A stretch of 64,000 nt of DNA from Streptomyces antimycoticus (GCF_005405925.1 NZ_BJHV01000001.1:10726001-10790000); one strand, 5' to 3'. Counted from the stretch's first letter, positions 1 to 8,720 are shown. Notes: generated from the letters alone by a model not told the origin. A program made the numbers and translations.

Positions 1-1
1 A

Positions 2-133
2 GTGGTACGAGGGGACGAGGAATTCATCGCGTACGGCCTCTCCGAGGCGGACACGGCCACCTTGCGAGCCTGGGCTCGGGACTGGGCCGACGACCTTGCC
101 CAGCGGCCGCACGAGGAGATCACGGACGACTGA
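2..133 (+). CDS. C-terminal end of an unknown protein (partial at left edge)
   Basis: An open frame enters from the left edge and ends at TGA 131-133. It gives 43 residues with an acidic, charged tail ending EEITDD and a tryptophan-containing helix-like stretch (TLRAWARDWADDLAQR). I recognise no domain. It reads towards the tnpB element and lies just outside its left end. It is likely the true end of a small or medium gene, because frame and codon use look typical for the window. Confidence 0.5.
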   Translation: MVRGDEEFIAYGLSEADTATLRAWARDWADDLAQRPHEEITDD

Positions 134-356
134 TCGGCCTTGTCCGGGGACGGACGAGTTCCACCGTCCCACTTCGCAGGCGAGGGATCGGCCCCCGCCA
201 AGGTCCGGTCATCTGATGCTCCGTGGATGCCCCGGCCTTCAGACCGGGGAAAAATCGGACCCCTGCGGAGCAGGACAAGGGGCGGAGTTTCGCCGCCAAG
301 GCGAAAGACCGTGCCCTGACCAGCAGTTTGGCTCTTACAAGTGGCCTGGCTAGTTT

Positions 357-1571
357 GTGAGTATGGCTGAGGCTCATGTGAAGCGGGCGTACAAGTACCG
401 CTTCTATCCGACCGGTGCGCAGGCGGCCGAGCTGTCGCGCACGTTCGGATGTGTCCGGAAGGTCTACAACATGGCGCTCGCGGCCCGTACCGAGGCACGG
501 ACACGGCAGGAGCGCGTCAACTACAACGCCACGTCGGCGATGCTGACGGCGTGGAAGAAGACCGAGGAGCTGGCCTACCTCAACGAGGTCTCGTCAGTGC
601 CGCTCCAGCAGTGTCTGCGGCACCTCCAAGCGGCGTTCACCAACTTGTTCGGCAAGCGGGCCAGATATCCGCGCTTCAAGTCGCGGAAGAAGTCCCGGGC
701 GTCGGCTGAATACACCACATCCGGGTTCCGGTACCGGGACGGGGAACTGACCCTGGCGAAGATGACCGAGCCGCTGGACATCGTCTGGTCCCGGCCCTTG
801 CCCGAGGGCGCGGCGCCGTCCACGGTGACGGTGTCGCAGGACGCGGCCGGACGCTGGTTCGTGTCCTTCCTCGTCGAGGACCCGACAGTTGAGCCGCTGT
901 CCGCCACCGATACGGCGATCGGTATCGACGTCGGCCTGGACCACCTTCTGACTCTGTCCACCGGGGAGAAGGTCGCCAACCCCCGCTACGGGCGCCGGGA
1001 CCGGGTTCGCCTCGCCCGCGCCCAGCGGGAACTGTCCCGCAAGGCCAAGGGGTCCGCGAACCGGGTCAAGGCCCGGCTCAAGGTTGCCCCCGTGCACGCC
1101 CGGATCACTGACCGGCGCCGCGACCACCTGCACAAGCTGACCACTCGTCTCGTGCGTGAGAACCAAACGCTCGTGATCGAGGACCTGACCGTGCGCAACA
1201 TGGTCAGGAACCGGAAGCTCGCCCGCGCGATCTCGGATGCGTCGTGGGCCGAGTTCCGCGGCATGCTGGAGTACAAAGCCGCCTGGTATGGCCGCGAGGT
1301 GATCGCGGTCGACCGCTTCTTCCCTTCCTCCAGGCTGTGCTCTGACTGCGGCACCCTGCAAACCAAGATGCCGCTGCATGTCCGTACCTGGACGTGCGAT
1401 TGCGGCGTGACCCATGACCGCGATGTGAACGCGGCGAAGAACCTTTTGGCCGCCGGGCTGGCGGTGTCGGCCTGTGGAGCCGGTGTAAGACCTCAACGGA
1501 GAACTCCGGGCGGGCAGTCGGCTGTGAAGCAGGAACCCCAGCGGGCGACCGTTGGAATCCCCCGCCTTTAG
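357..1571 (+). CDS. tnpB: TnpB RNA-guided endonuclease (IS200/IS605 family)
   Basis: The 404-residue protein has the TnpB layout: an N-terminal helical domain (KRAYKYRFYPT near residues 9-19), then a RuvC-like nuclease with acidic residues at D191 (GIDVG), E275 (VIEDL) and D354 (HDRDVNAAKN). A zinc-finger insertion has C328/C331 and C347/C349. Known TnpB proteins are reRNA-guided DNA nucleases that recut the vacated donor site and so help retain the element. All catalytic residues look intact, so it may be active. The start is GTG 357 or ATG 363, with no clear ribosome site. The stop codon lies inside the right-end hairpin, as expected when the guide RNA overlaps the gene's 3' end. Confidence 0.9.
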   Translation: MSMAEAHVKRAYKYRFYPTGAQAAELSRTFGCVRKVYNMALAARTEARTRQERVNYNATSAMLTAWKKTEELAYLNEVSSVPLQQCLRHLQAAFTNLFGKRARYPRFKSRKKSRASAEYTTSGFRYRDGELTLAKMTEPLDIVWSRPLPEGAAPSTVTVSQDAAGRWFVSFLVEDPTVEPLSATDTAIGIDVGLDHLLTLSTGEKVANPRYGRRDRVRLARAQRELSRKAKGSANRVKARLKVAPVHARITDRRRDHLHKLTTRLVRENQTLVIEDLTVRNMVRNRKLARAISDASWAEFRGMLEYKAAWYGREVIAVDRFFPSSRLCSDCGTLQTKMPLHVRTWTCDCGVTHDRDVNAAKNLLAAGLAVSACGAGVRPQRRTPGGQSAVKQEPQRATVGIPRL

Positions 1572-1588
1572 GCGGGGGAGGATGTCAA
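1440..1588 (+). ncRNA. Putative reRNA (omega RNA) scaffold at the right end of the tnpB element
   Basis: In this family the guide RNA scaffold comes from the 3' end of tnpB plus the right-end hairpin, and the guide is copied from flanking DNA just beyond the element. Here the hairpin (1559-1578) and terminal GATGTCAA (1581-1588) fit that plan, so the guide would start at 1589, inside the tenA-like gene. The 5' limit is a guess; only the hairpin and end are seen directly. Confidence 0.45.
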
Positions 1589-2223
1589 CCGAACACCGCG
1601 TCGTGGAAGGCGATTTCCGCCTCCAGCATGCCGGCGAACCAGCGGGTCAGCCGCTCCTGGGGAATGTCGTCCGGCAGGGCGTCGACCTCCGCCGCGAGCG
1701 CCCGTACCCCGTCCCGGAACGCCTGGTCGGCGTGGAGCGCCACCCAGGCGCTCATCGCGCCGTCGGGGACGGCGCCGCGTTCGTGTGCCCGGGTGCACCA
1801 GGTGAGGTAGAGGCTCTCCGCGGCGAACAGCATGGTCATCACGGCCGGGTAGCCGCCTTCCCGCGCCGCGTCGAGTGCGTACCGCGACAGCACCTCGGCC
1901 CGCCGGGCGGCGCCCGGCCGGGCGGGGACGGGCCAGGCGGCGCGGGCTTCGCGGAAGTAGTCCGCCTGGGTGGTGGTCAGCGCGTGGACCGCGCGGGCGT
2001 TGCGCTCCAGCGCCGTCCGGTCCGGGGCGCCCCACACGGCCAGTCCGTGCAGCCGGGTGGCCGTATCCACGAACGCGGCCTCGATCTCCAGGTAGTCGGC
2101 GTAGTCGGCGTGGCTGATCGTGCCGGCCGTGACCTCGGCGACGAAGCGCATGCGCAGTGCCTGTTCCATGACCGGGGCGGTGGCCTTCAGGAGCCGCTCG
2201 GACCGGCTCACCGGGAGAGCCAT
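1585..2223 (-). CDS. TenA-family protein (TENA/THI-4, thiaminase II-like)
   Basis: This is an all-helical protein of about 212 residues of the TenA type (MALPVSRSERLL start; later FVAEVTAGTISHADYADYL). TenA proteins hydrolyse aminopyrimidines in thiamine salvage or have unknown substrates. The region that normally holds the catalytic Cys reads FAAESLYLTW, so that Cys is absent and a Glu follows, as in the Cys-less TenA group. It is the last gene of the minus operon. ATG 2223 overlaps the end of the upstream gene; a GTG at 2211, sharing GTGA with its stop, is an alternative start. The TGA stop (1585-1587) is formed inside the terminus of the tnpB element, so the natural C-terminus may have been altered by the insertion. 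Confidence 0.8.
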   Translation of the reverse strand: MALPVSRSERLLKATAPVMEQALRMRFVAEVTAGTISHADYADYLEIEAAFVDTATRLHGLAVWGAPDRTALERNARAVHALTTTQADYFREARAAWPVPARPGAARRAEVLSRYALDAAREGGYPAVMTMLFAAESLYLTWCTRAHERGAVPDGAMSAWVALHADQAFRDGVRALAAEVDALPDDIPQERLTRWFAGMLEAEIAFHDAVFG

Positions 2224-2954
2224 TCGACGAGTCCGCCGAAGACCCGGGCGTAGCCGTCCCACTGCTCGCAGAACGCCACGGGCGCCCAGTGCGGGGAGCA
2301 GTCGGAGGTGAACACCGCCGACCGTCCCGCGCCGTACTCGGCCACCGCCACCAGGGGGTCGCCGCCCAGGGTGGCCAGGACCTCGGCGCCCGGACGTGGC
2401 CGGACGCGGTTGTAGCCGAGCAGCGGCGGCCATTCGCCGGTCACCCCGCCGAGGGCGGGATGGCCGGTGCCGACGGCCGACGGGCGGCCACCCGCGGGGA
2501 GTTCGACGCGGTCGTCCTCGGGCAGCAGCTCGACCGGCAGCACCTCGTGCAGCGCGGTGTTGCGATAGGCGGCCTTGCCCTCGAAACCGGTGAAGGAGAG
2601 ATAGCCGCCGACCATCAGCAGCCCGCCGCCGTCGCCGACCCATCCGCGCAGTGCGTCGATCCGGTCGGCCCCCGGCGTACCCCGCTCGAACACCTCGGGG
2701 GAGAGCTGGAGGGAGTTCGCCCCGATGTCGGAGAGGATGACGACGTCGTAGCGGGCGAGCGCCTCGGCGTCGCCCGGGAACTGCTCGGGTACCAGATGCG
2801 CGGGCAGGTGCGTGACCTCGTGCCCGCGGCCCTCCAGCGCCCGGCGCAACGGCTCGACTCCGGTCACATAGGCACTGGTGGTGAACGAGTCGACCCCCTT
2901 GATGTGTGTGGACTGGGAGATCCAGCTCTCACCGGCTATCAGGACGCGGCTCAC
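2208..2954 (-). CDS. GATase1-like (ThuA/PF07090-type) protein
   Basis: The 248-residue protein resembles the class I glutamine-amidotransferase-like fold family (MSRVLIAGESW start; YDVVILSDIGANSLQL; GGGLLMVGGYLSFTGFEGK; AVFTSDCSPHW). Family members are mostly uncharacterised and often sit in carbohydrate-catabolism operons. It is cytoplasmic, with no signal peptide. GTG 2954 is preceded by AAAGGAG. It is the gene before tenA in the LacI-controlled operon, overlapping it, so the two are translationally coupled. Its substrate is unknown; a hydrolase or amidotransferase step in the same pathway is inference. Confidence 0.7.
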   Translation of the reverse strand: MSRVLIAGESWISQSTHIKGVDSFTTSAYVTGVEPLRRALEGRGHEVTHLPAHLVPEQFPGDAEALARYDVVILSDIGANSLQLSPEVFERGTPGADRIDALRGWVGDGGGLLMVGGYLSFTGFEGKAAYRNTALHEVLPVELLPEDDRVELPAGGRPSAVGTGHPALGGVTGEWPPLLGYNRVRPRPGAEVLATLGGDPLVAVAEYGAGRSAVFTSDCSPHWAPVAFCEQWDGYARVFGGLVEWLSR

Positions 2955-3011
2955 GGGGTGCTCCTTTGCGGCGGGTTCGTAACGGGAAGTGAGGGAAACG
3001 GTGGGGCGTGG

Positions 3012-4042
3012 TCAGGACGCGGCGGCGTGCTCGAACAGCCGGGCCGGGTTGGTGTGCAGCAGGCCCGCGGTGGCCTGCCGGGGCACGCCGTGCTCGACGA
3101 GGCGGGGGAGGAACAGCTCGGGCACATAGCGGAAGCCGTTGCCGCCGTAGGCGGTGAGCATGCTCTTGAGGAACACGTCGTGGCTGAGCAGCAGCCGGTC
3201 GCCGTGTCCGTGGGCGATGAGCCCGGCGATCGCGCGCGCGGTTTCATGGGGTGCCGGGGACTGCCCCTCGCCGGGGTAGTGGAACGGCATGCCGATCATG
3301 TCGAATTCGAGCCAGACGCCGCGGTCGGCCACCGACCGCTGATAGTCCGGGTCGGCGTGCGAGGGGTCCATATGGCACAGCACCACGGCGGCCGGCGCCA
3401 CCCCGTACTCGCCCAGTACCAGGTCGAGGACCTCATGGGCGCGGCGCTGCCAGCCGGGCAGATGGACGTAGAGCGGGACACCGGTCTCGCGCTGGGTGCG
3501 CGCGGCGGCGCGCAGCGCGGTGTGCTCGCCCTCGGTGAACCGCGGGGAGACCCCGATCTCGCCGATGACGCCCGGCCGGATCCCGGTGGAGTCGGCTCCC
3601 TCGGTGAACTCGGCCAGCAGTGCGACGGCAAGCGGGCGCTCGTCCGCCGGTGACAGTGGCCGGGGATGGTAGGGCTCCAGGTACCAGCCGCTGCCCATGA
3701 CCACACGTACGCCGCTGTCCTCGGAGAGCGTGCGCAGCGCCGCCGGGTCGCGGCCCAGTCCGGCCGGGGTGACGTCGACGATCGTGCCGCCCCGGCGGCG
3801 GCGAACGCGCGCAGGTCGGCCAGCATCCCTTCGGTGTCGTCGAGCACACAGTGGTCGAGGCAGGCGTAGGGCCGCTCGCGCAGCAGCCAGGCCAGTTCGG
3901 GTGTGGTGCGGGCGTCGCGCAGATCACCGAGCCGCGGGTCGGCCGGGGCGGTGACGGCCTTGCGGACGTCGTTGCGCAGATGCTCATGGGCGAGGGTGAG
4001 GCCGAGCCCGGTGCTGGGCACGGGCCCGGTCACCGTGGTCAC
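3012..4042 (-). pseudogene. Phosphotriesterase-family metallohydrolase, single frameshift
   Basis: Two overlapping frames together make one phosphotriesterase/PHP-like TIM-barrel amidohydrolase of about 343 residues. The N-terminal part (GTG 4042) has the metal-binding motif LTLAHEHLRND. The C-terminal part has GVIGEIGVSPRF, VPLYVHLPGW, VVLCHMDPSHAD and LLLSHDVFLKSM, which carry the other metal-ligand His/Asp positions. The frame breaks in the C4 run at 3790-3793: one extra C on the plus strand restores FAAAGGGTIVDVTPAG. All motifs are intact on both sides, so a sequencing error or very recent mutation is likely. It sits between the permease and the GATase1-like gene. It may hydrolyse a lactone, phosphoester or amide in the regulon's pathway. 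Confidence 0.8.
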
Positions 4043-4061
4043 GGTGCGGGGGAGGGGCCGC

Positions 4062-5081
4062 TCATGAGCGGCCCGTCAGGTGGGCGAACAGGTCGGCCAT
4101 CGCCCGGCCGCGCAGGTTGAGCCAGATCGCGGCGAGCAGCACCAGTCCGGTGACGATGGGGGTGAGGAACGGGCTCACACCCAGCAGGTTGAGGCCGTTG
4201 GCGATGACTCCGGTGATGAGGGCGCCGATGACGGTGCCGAGTACGGTGCCCCGGCCGCCGAACAGATTGGTGCCACCGAGCACGACCGCGGCGATCACGG
4301 TGAGTTCGAAGCCCTGTCCGGAGTTGGCGGAGCCGGAGCCGAGCCTGGCCGCGGTGAGCAGCCCGGCGATACCGGCGGCCACACCGGTCAGCATCAGGGT
4401 GATCATCTTGATCCGGGCGGTGTTCACCCCCGCCCGTCGTACCGACTCCTCCTGGGAGCCGATGCCGTTGACGTAGGAGCCGAAGGGCAGCTTCGACAGC
4501 AGGACCGCTCCGACGGCGACCGTGGCCAGGGCGATCCAGGCCAGTGCGGACAGCCCGAGGAAGGAGGCGTCGCCGAGCTTGGCGACGAAGAGCCGGGCGT
4601 CGATGGGGACGGAGAACCCCTTGGTCCACAGCTGTGCCAGACCGCGGACGACCGACATGGTGGCGAGGGTGACGATGAACGGGGGGATCTTCCGATAAGC
4701 CGACAGCCATCCGTTGACGGCGCCCCAGAAGAGCCCGGCGAGCAGCGCCACGACGATCACCACGGAGGAGTCCCAGCCGGCCTGCAGCATCTCGGCGGTG
4801 CAGGTGGCGGTGAACGCGAGGATCGAGCCCACGGACAGATCGATCTGCCCGGTACTGATCACGAAGGTCATGGCGACCGCCACGATCAGGGTGATCGCCA
4901 CCTGGGTGGCCAGGTTGGCCAGATTGGTGAAGGTCAGGAAGTTGGGGGCGGCGATACCGAAGCCGAGGAAGAGCGCGACCCCCACGCCGAGCATGGCCAG
5001 GGTGGCCTTGTTGGCGCGCTGCCAGCGGCCCGGGGGCCGGCCCGGTACGGCGGTGGTGCGTATCGCGGTGTCGGCGCTCAT
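4062..5081 (-). CDS. Ribose-type ABC transporter permease (RbsC-like)
   Basis: The 339-residue hydrophobic protein has about nine or ten membrane segments, with family features such as TNLANLATQVAITLIVAVAM, ISTGQIDLSVGSILAF and AAVVLGGTNLFGGRGTVLGT. This is the BPD_transp_2 (CUT2) class that imports ribose, xylose, autoinducer-2 and related sugars or nucleoside-like compounds. ATG 5081 follows GAGGTGG and the stop of the ATPase gene, so it is in the same operon. One permease is present, as expected for a CUT2 homodimer. Confidence 0.92.
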   Translation of the reverse strand: MSADTAIRTTAVPGRPPGRWQRANKATLAMLGVGVALFLGFGIAAPNFLTFTNLANLATQVAITLIVAVAMTFVISTGQIDLSVGSILAFTATCTAEMLQAGWDSSVVIVVALLAGLFWGAVNGWLSAYRKIPPFIVTLATMSVVRGLAQLWTKGFSVPIDARLFVAKLGDASFLGLSALAWIALATVAVGAVLLSKLPFGSYVNGIGSQEESVRRAGVNTARIKMITLMLTGVAAGIAGLLTAARLGSGSANSGQGFELTVIAAVVLGGTNLFGGRGTVLGTVIGALITGVIANGLNLLGVSPFLTPIVTGLVLLAAIWLNLRGRAMADLFAHLTGRS

Positions 5082-5082
5082 C

Positions 5083-5853
5083 TCAGGCCACCTCCTGGGT
5101 GCCGGGCCCGCCGTTCGTGGCGCCGGATCGGGTGATCATGGCGACGAGCCGTTCGATGTCGAGATCGGAGATCGGGGCGTCCTCGACGCTGCGTCCCTCG
5201 TACATCACGGTGATCCGGTCGCAGACCTCGAACAGGTCCTGCAGCCGGTGGGTGATCAGGATGACGCCGACGCCCTGGGCGGCGACATCGCGGATCATCT
5301 TCAGCACCTGCCGGACCTCGGCGACGGCGAGGGCGGCGGTGGGTTCGTCCAGGATCAGTACGCGCGGGCGGAACGACACCGCACGGGCGATCGCCACGGC
5401 CTGCCGCTGCCCTCCGGACAGCTCGCCGATCTCCTGGTAGGTGGATTTCACCCGGACGTGCAATTCGGAGAGGGTTTCGGCCGCTTGGGCATGCATCGTC
5501 GCGCGGTCGATGAAGGGGCCTTTGCGCGGTTCACGTCCGAGGAACAGATTGCTGGCCACATCGAGGGTGTCGCACAGGGCGAGGTCCTGGTAGACGATGC
5601 CGACCCGCTCACGGCGGGCGTCGGCGGGGCTGGTGAAGCGGACGTCACGGCCGTCGATGGAGATCTGCCCGCTGTCGTGCTGGACCGCTCCGGCCAGGAC
5701 CTTCATCAGGGTCGACTTTCCGGCGCCGTTGTCGCCGACCAGGCCGAGCACCTCGCCCGGGGCCAGGGTCAGGTCGACGCCGCGCAGCGAGCGGACGGCG
5801 CCGAATGATTTGGTGATTCCTCGCAGGGAGACCAGCGCGCTCTCGCCCATCAC
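5083..5853 (-). CDS. ABC transporter ATP-binding protein (single-domain, CUT2 partner)
   Basis: The 256-residue ATPase has Walker A (GDNGAGKST), Q-loop, signature LSGGQRQ, Walker B with LILDEPTAAL, and a switch His (LITHR). Canonical RbsA is a duplicated two-domain ATPase; this one has a single domain, as in many actinobacterial importers. GTG 5853 overlaps the stop of the binding-protein gene by GTGA, with ATG 5850 as alternative. It energises the adjacent permease. Confidence 0.92.
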   Translation of the reverse strand: MMGESALVSLRGITKSFGAVRSLRGVDLTLAPGEVLGLVGDNGAGKSTLMKVLAGAVQHDSGQISIDGRDVRFTSPADARRERVGIVYQDLALCDTLDVASNLFLGREPRKGPFIDRATMHAQAAETLSELHVRVKSTYQEIGELSGGQRQAVAIARAVSFRPRVLILDEPTAALAVAEVRQVLKMIRDVAAQGVGVILITHRLQDLFEVCDRITVMYEGRSVEDAPISDLDIERLVAMITRSGATNGGPGTQEVA

Positions 5854-6860
5854 TTCTCCAGGTAGTAGAGGTAGTTCTTGACGTTGTCCGGGGTCACCAG
5901 CTGGGTGGCGACGGGCACGTTCTTACGGGCGGTGCGGCCGCACGCCAGGTCGATTGCGGAATTCATGGCCTCGTAGCCGAACCGGAAGGTGTTCTGCTGC
6001 AGCACACCGGTGATCCAGCCGGCCCGCAGTCCGTCGACGGCCTGGCTGGACAGGTCCCATCCGACGACCTTGAGGTCCTTGGTGCGGTGCTGGCTGACCA
6101 CGGCGGCCGACAGGCCGATCAGGGCGGGCTCGCCGGTGGCGTAGGCGTACTTCAGGCCGGGGTCGCGGGTGAGCAGGTTCTCGGCGGCGGTCTGGGCGTT
6201 CTCCTGGATGTTGCGGCCGTCGACCACGTTCTGGATCTTCATGCCCTTGGCGGTGACGGCGTCGGTGAAACCTTTCTGCCGTTCGTTCTGGATGGTGCTG
6301 TTGAGCGCGGCGACGACGCCGATCCCCCCGCGGTTGCCGGCCGTCTTCAGCAGGGCCTCGCCGATCCGCCGACCGCCTTCCGCGTTGCCGACGCCGACCT
6401 GTACGGAGACCGCGGGGTCATCGACGGTGGCGTCCACGGCGACGACCGGCACGCCCGCCGCCTTGGCCCGGCGGATGGCGGGCTTGATGCCCTCGGTGTC
6501 GACCGCGTCCACGATGATGGCGTCGTAGTGGTTGGCCACCAGGTCGTCGATGGCGTTGGCCTGCGTGGCGGAGTCGTCGTTGCCGTTGACAATCTGGGTC
6601 TTCACTCCGGCCTCGCGGGCCACGGTCCGGGCGCCGGTGTTGATCTGGTTGAAGAACAGCGCCTGGAGGTTGATGGGCACGATACCGATCTTCGGAGCGT
6701 GGCCGCGGACAGTACAGGAGCGGGCGACCTCCGCGGGCGGCGGGGGGCCCTGTTCGGAGCTCTTCTTCTCGGCCGCCATCTCGCGGCGGGCCTGGGTGTC
6801 GCAGCCGACGGTCGTCAGCAGCAGGCCCAGCGCGACCACGGCCGTCACTTTCTGGCGCAT
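5850..6860 (-). CDS. Sugar ABC transporter substrate-binding lipoprotein (periplasmic-binding type I)
   Basis: The 336-residue protein starts with a lipoprotein signal (MRQKVTAVVALGLLLTTVGC; lipobox TTVGC), followed by a Peripla_BP_4 domain (NDLVA-type sensor: AIDDLVANHYDAIIVDAVD, GVPVVAVDATVDDPAVSVQVGVGN). It is anchored on the outer membrane face and delivers ligand to the RbsC-like permease. ATG 6860 is preceded by AGGAGAGC. It is downstream of the PfkB kinase gene and overlaps the ATPase gene. The ligand is likely a sugar or nucleoside-like molecule, but sequence alone does not say which. Confidence 0.92.
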   Translation of the reverse strand: MRQKVTAVVALGLLLTTVGCDTQARREMAAEKKSSEQGPPPPAEVARSCTVRGHAPKIGIVPINLQALFFNQINTGARTVAREAGVKTQIVNGNDDSATQANAIDDLVANHYDAIIVDAVDTEGIKPAIRRAKAAGVPVVAVDATVDDPAVSVQVGVGNAEGGRRIGEALLKTAGNRGGIGVVAALNSTIQNERQKGFTDAVTAKGMKIQNVVDGRNIQENAQTAAENLLTRDPGLKYAYATGEPALIGLSAAVVSQHRTKDLKVVGWDLSSQAVDGLRAGWITGVLQQNTFRFGYEAMNSAIDLACGRTARKNVPVATQLVTPDNVKNYLYYLEK

Positions 6861-6874
6861 CTGCTCTCCTTGTC

Positions 6875-7813
6875 TTACCTGGTGCGGGTCGGCTCCGGGG
6901 TTTCGGGAGTGGGGTGGGCCGCGAGCCAGGAGTCGATGGCCCGCCGGTCGGGCAGCCCGTCACGGGCGCCGGGCCGGGTACAGGACAGTCCGGCGGCGAC
7001 GGCGGCGAAGCGCGCCGCCTCCAGCGGGGACCGGCCCCGGTCCAGTTCGGCGCAGTATGCGCCGGTGAAACAGTCTCCGGCCCCCGTGGCGTCGACCGTG
7101 TCCACCTCGATCGCCGGACCGTCGTGGCGTTCACCGGCCGGGGTCAGCAGGGTCCAGCCGCGCGAACCGTCGGTCACGACCAGATGGACGTCCATGTCGG
7201 CGGCGGCCCGGACCAGGGCCGGTTCTCCACCCAGCAGCGCGACGGCCAGCGGCCGGCCGACGACGGCGTGATCGGCCGCGGACAGCGCGGTGCGCATCGC
7301 CTCCGCCCGGTCGCAGCCGTCGAGGTCCACCACCAGGCCCGGTCCGGGCGTCCCGGGCGGGGCGTCGGCGGCGGCCTCTGCCAGCGCGGCGGCGGCCTCG
7401 GGGAAGCGGTAGCCGTCGAGGTAGAGCCAGTCGGCCCCGGCCTCGCGCGCGGCCCGTACCGTACGGGTGATGTGCCGGGCGTCCAGCTCGTCGTCCTGAC
7501 TGATGACGGCGCGTTCGCCGTCCGGGGTGAGCAGCACGACGGCGGTGGTGAGGGTGCCGTTGCGGGCGGTCCAGTCGGTACGGACCCCGTCGGCGGCGAG
7601 TGCGGCGAGGAACGCCGTGCTCCGCGGCTCCGGTCCGACCACACCGGCGAACCACGCGTCGGCGCCCGCACGGGCCGCAGCCGCCGAGGCGTTGGCGGCC
7701 ATCCCGCCATGGCCCTGGCGGACGGCGGTCGCCTGCACGCGGTCACCGGGAGCGGGCAGCGCCGGCACACCGACGGTCAGGTCGATGTTGGCGTACCCGC
7801 AGAAGACGATCAC
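6875..7813 (-). CDS. PfkB-family carbohydrate/nucleoside kinase
   Basis: This is a ribokinase-like protein of 312 residues. Near the N-terminus it has FCGYANIDLTVGVPALPAPGD and a glycine-rich stretch (RQGHGGMAANASAAAARAGA); near the C-terminus it has the catalytic-base motif DATGAGDCFTGAY. It would phosphorylate the imported sugar, nucleoside or hydroxymethyl compound. The start is GTG 7813, overlapping the upstream btpA-like stop by GTGA, so the genes are translationally coupled. The longer open frame upstream is not real, because it runs through the btpA-like gene. Confidence 0.9.
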   Translation of the reverse strand: MIVFCGYANIDLTVGVPALPAPGDRVQATAVRQGHGGMAANASAAAARAGADAWFAGVVGPEPRSTAFLAALAADGVRTDWTARNGTLTTAVVLLTPDGERAVISQDDELDARHITRTVRAAREAGADWLYLDGYRFPEAAAALAEAAADAPPGTPGPGLVVDLDGCDRAEAMRTALSAADHAVVGRPLAVALLGGEPALVRAAADMDVHLVVTDGSRGWTLLTPAGERHDGPAIEVDTVDATGAGDCFTGAYCAELDRGRSPLEAARFAAVAAGLSCTRPGARDGLPDRRAIDSWLAAHPTPETPEPTRTR

Positions 7814-8694
7814 GGGAGCACCACTCCGGCCTTGGCGGCCGCGGTGGTCAGCTCGCGGACCTTGGCCCGGTCGACCCGGCCCCACCAGCGGCCGTTGTCC
7901 TTCACCGAGGACGCGACGATCACCCCGTCGCAGGCCGGCAGCAGACCGCCGATGTTGTCCGCGGTGATGCCGGAGCCGATCACCACCGGCAGGGTGGTGT
8001 GGGCGGAGATGCCCTCGACCTCCTCCAGTGAGGCGGCGTCCCCGGTCCGCGAGCCGGTGGCGATCAGCACATCGGCGCCGAAGAACTCGGCGTCCTCGGT
8101 CTGTTCGGCCAGCGTGCGGTCGGCGACGATGGCGTGCGAACCGTGCTTGACGTGCACATCGGCGAAGACCTTGACCGGGCCGGCGCCGATCCGGCTGCGA
8201 TAGCGGCTGGCGTGTGCCGACTGGCCCTCGATGATGCCCTCGTTGGCGACATAGGCATTGGCCCACTGGTTGACCCGTACGAATCCGCCGCCGCCGGACC
8301 AGGCGGAGGCGATGGAGCACTCGGCGGCGTTGGACAGCACGCTGACCCCGAGCCTGCCGCCGGCCCCCGCCAGCACGGCGTGCCGCACCCGGTCGGTCAC
8401 CACTGCCATCGCCGCCGATGTCTCATAACCGTGTTCGCCCGGTTTGAGGAACGGGATGTCCCAGTGGTTCTCCACGATCAGCCCGTGGCAGCCGCCCTGC
8501 AGATAGGCCCGCGCCTCATCGACCGCGAAGGCGCAGATCTCGTCCAGCGGGACGCCCTCGTAATGCGGGCTGCCGGGCAGCGGCGGCAGGTGCACCACGC
8601 CGATGACGACCTTCGGGGTGCCGAACAGCTCCTTGATCGCGTTCGGCCGGGGCGGGAACACCCCAAGGCCGCTCGTGCTCCCGGACATCGTCAT
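7810..8694 (-). CDS. BtpA/SgcQ-family TIM-barrel protein
   Basis: The 294-residue protein matches the BtpA/SgcQ family (VVIGVVHLPPLPGSPHYEG; GCHGLIVENHWDIPF; KVFADVHVKHGSHAI; VVIGSGITADNIGGLL). The family name comes from photosystem I biogenesis, but SgcQ-type members sit in sugar operons and have no proven reaction. It is the first gene of the minus operon; ATG 8694 follows GAGGTGG. A LacI-type operator lies 14 bp upstream of the start. It probably acts as an aldolase- or isomerase-like enzyme on the pathway intermediate, which is inference from fold and context. Confidence 0.88.
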   Translation of the reverse strand: MTMSGSTSGLGVFPPRPNAIKELFGTPKVVIGVVHLPPLPGSPHYEGVPLDEICAFAVDEARAYLQGGCHGLIVENHWDIPFLKPGEHGYETSAAMAVVTDRVRHAVLAGAGGRLGVSVLSNAAECSIASAWSGGGGFVRVNQWANAYVANEGIIEGQSAHASRYRSRIGAGPVKVFADVHVKHGSHAIVADRTLAEQTEDAEFFGADVLIATGSRTGDAASLEEVEGISAHTTLPVVIGSGITADNIGGLLPACDGVIVASSVKDNGRWWGRVDRAKVRELTTAAAKAGVVLP

Positions 8695-8707
8695 AGCGCC
8701 ACCTCAA

Positions 8708-8720
8708 TGCAATCGATTAC
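8708..8720. promoter_or_regulatory. LacI-type operator O1 upstream of the btpA-like operon
   Basis: TGCAATCGATTAC has the near-palindromic core of a LacI-family site centred on ATCGAT. Its exact reverse complement occurs at 8842-8854. It lies just upstream of the minus operon's ribosome site and is likely bound by the adjacent LacI protein. Confidence 0.75.

Larger units (their letters stand above)
218..1588 (+). mobile_element. IS200/IS605-group element with tnpB only (no tnpA)
   Basis: The element is defined by its ends. A left imperfect palindrome (CCCCGG at 230-235 pairing with CCGGGG at 244-249) and a right hairpin (8-bp stem 1559-1566/1571-1578 with TTTA loop) are followed by GATGTCAA at 1581-1588. 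Subterminal hairpins and no terminal inverted repeats are typical of IS200/IS605. TGAT at 214-217, just outside the left end, is a plausible target-adjacent motif. No Y1 transposase (tnpA) is present, so the element would need a helper to move. Exact ends are inferred from comparison with the general architecture and could be off by a few bases. Confidence 0.7.

Noticed and set aside
1585..2643. Long minus-strand frame extending the tenA-like protein to 352 residues
   Set aside because: The first half lies over the GATase1-like gene in another frame and is Arg/Pro-rich shadow sequence. The family-like start is near 2223.
6875..8320. Long minus-strand frame giving a 481-residue kinase
   Set aside because: The first ~170 residues overlap the BtpA-like gene in another frame. 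The PfkB start is GTG 7813 coupled to the BtpA stop.
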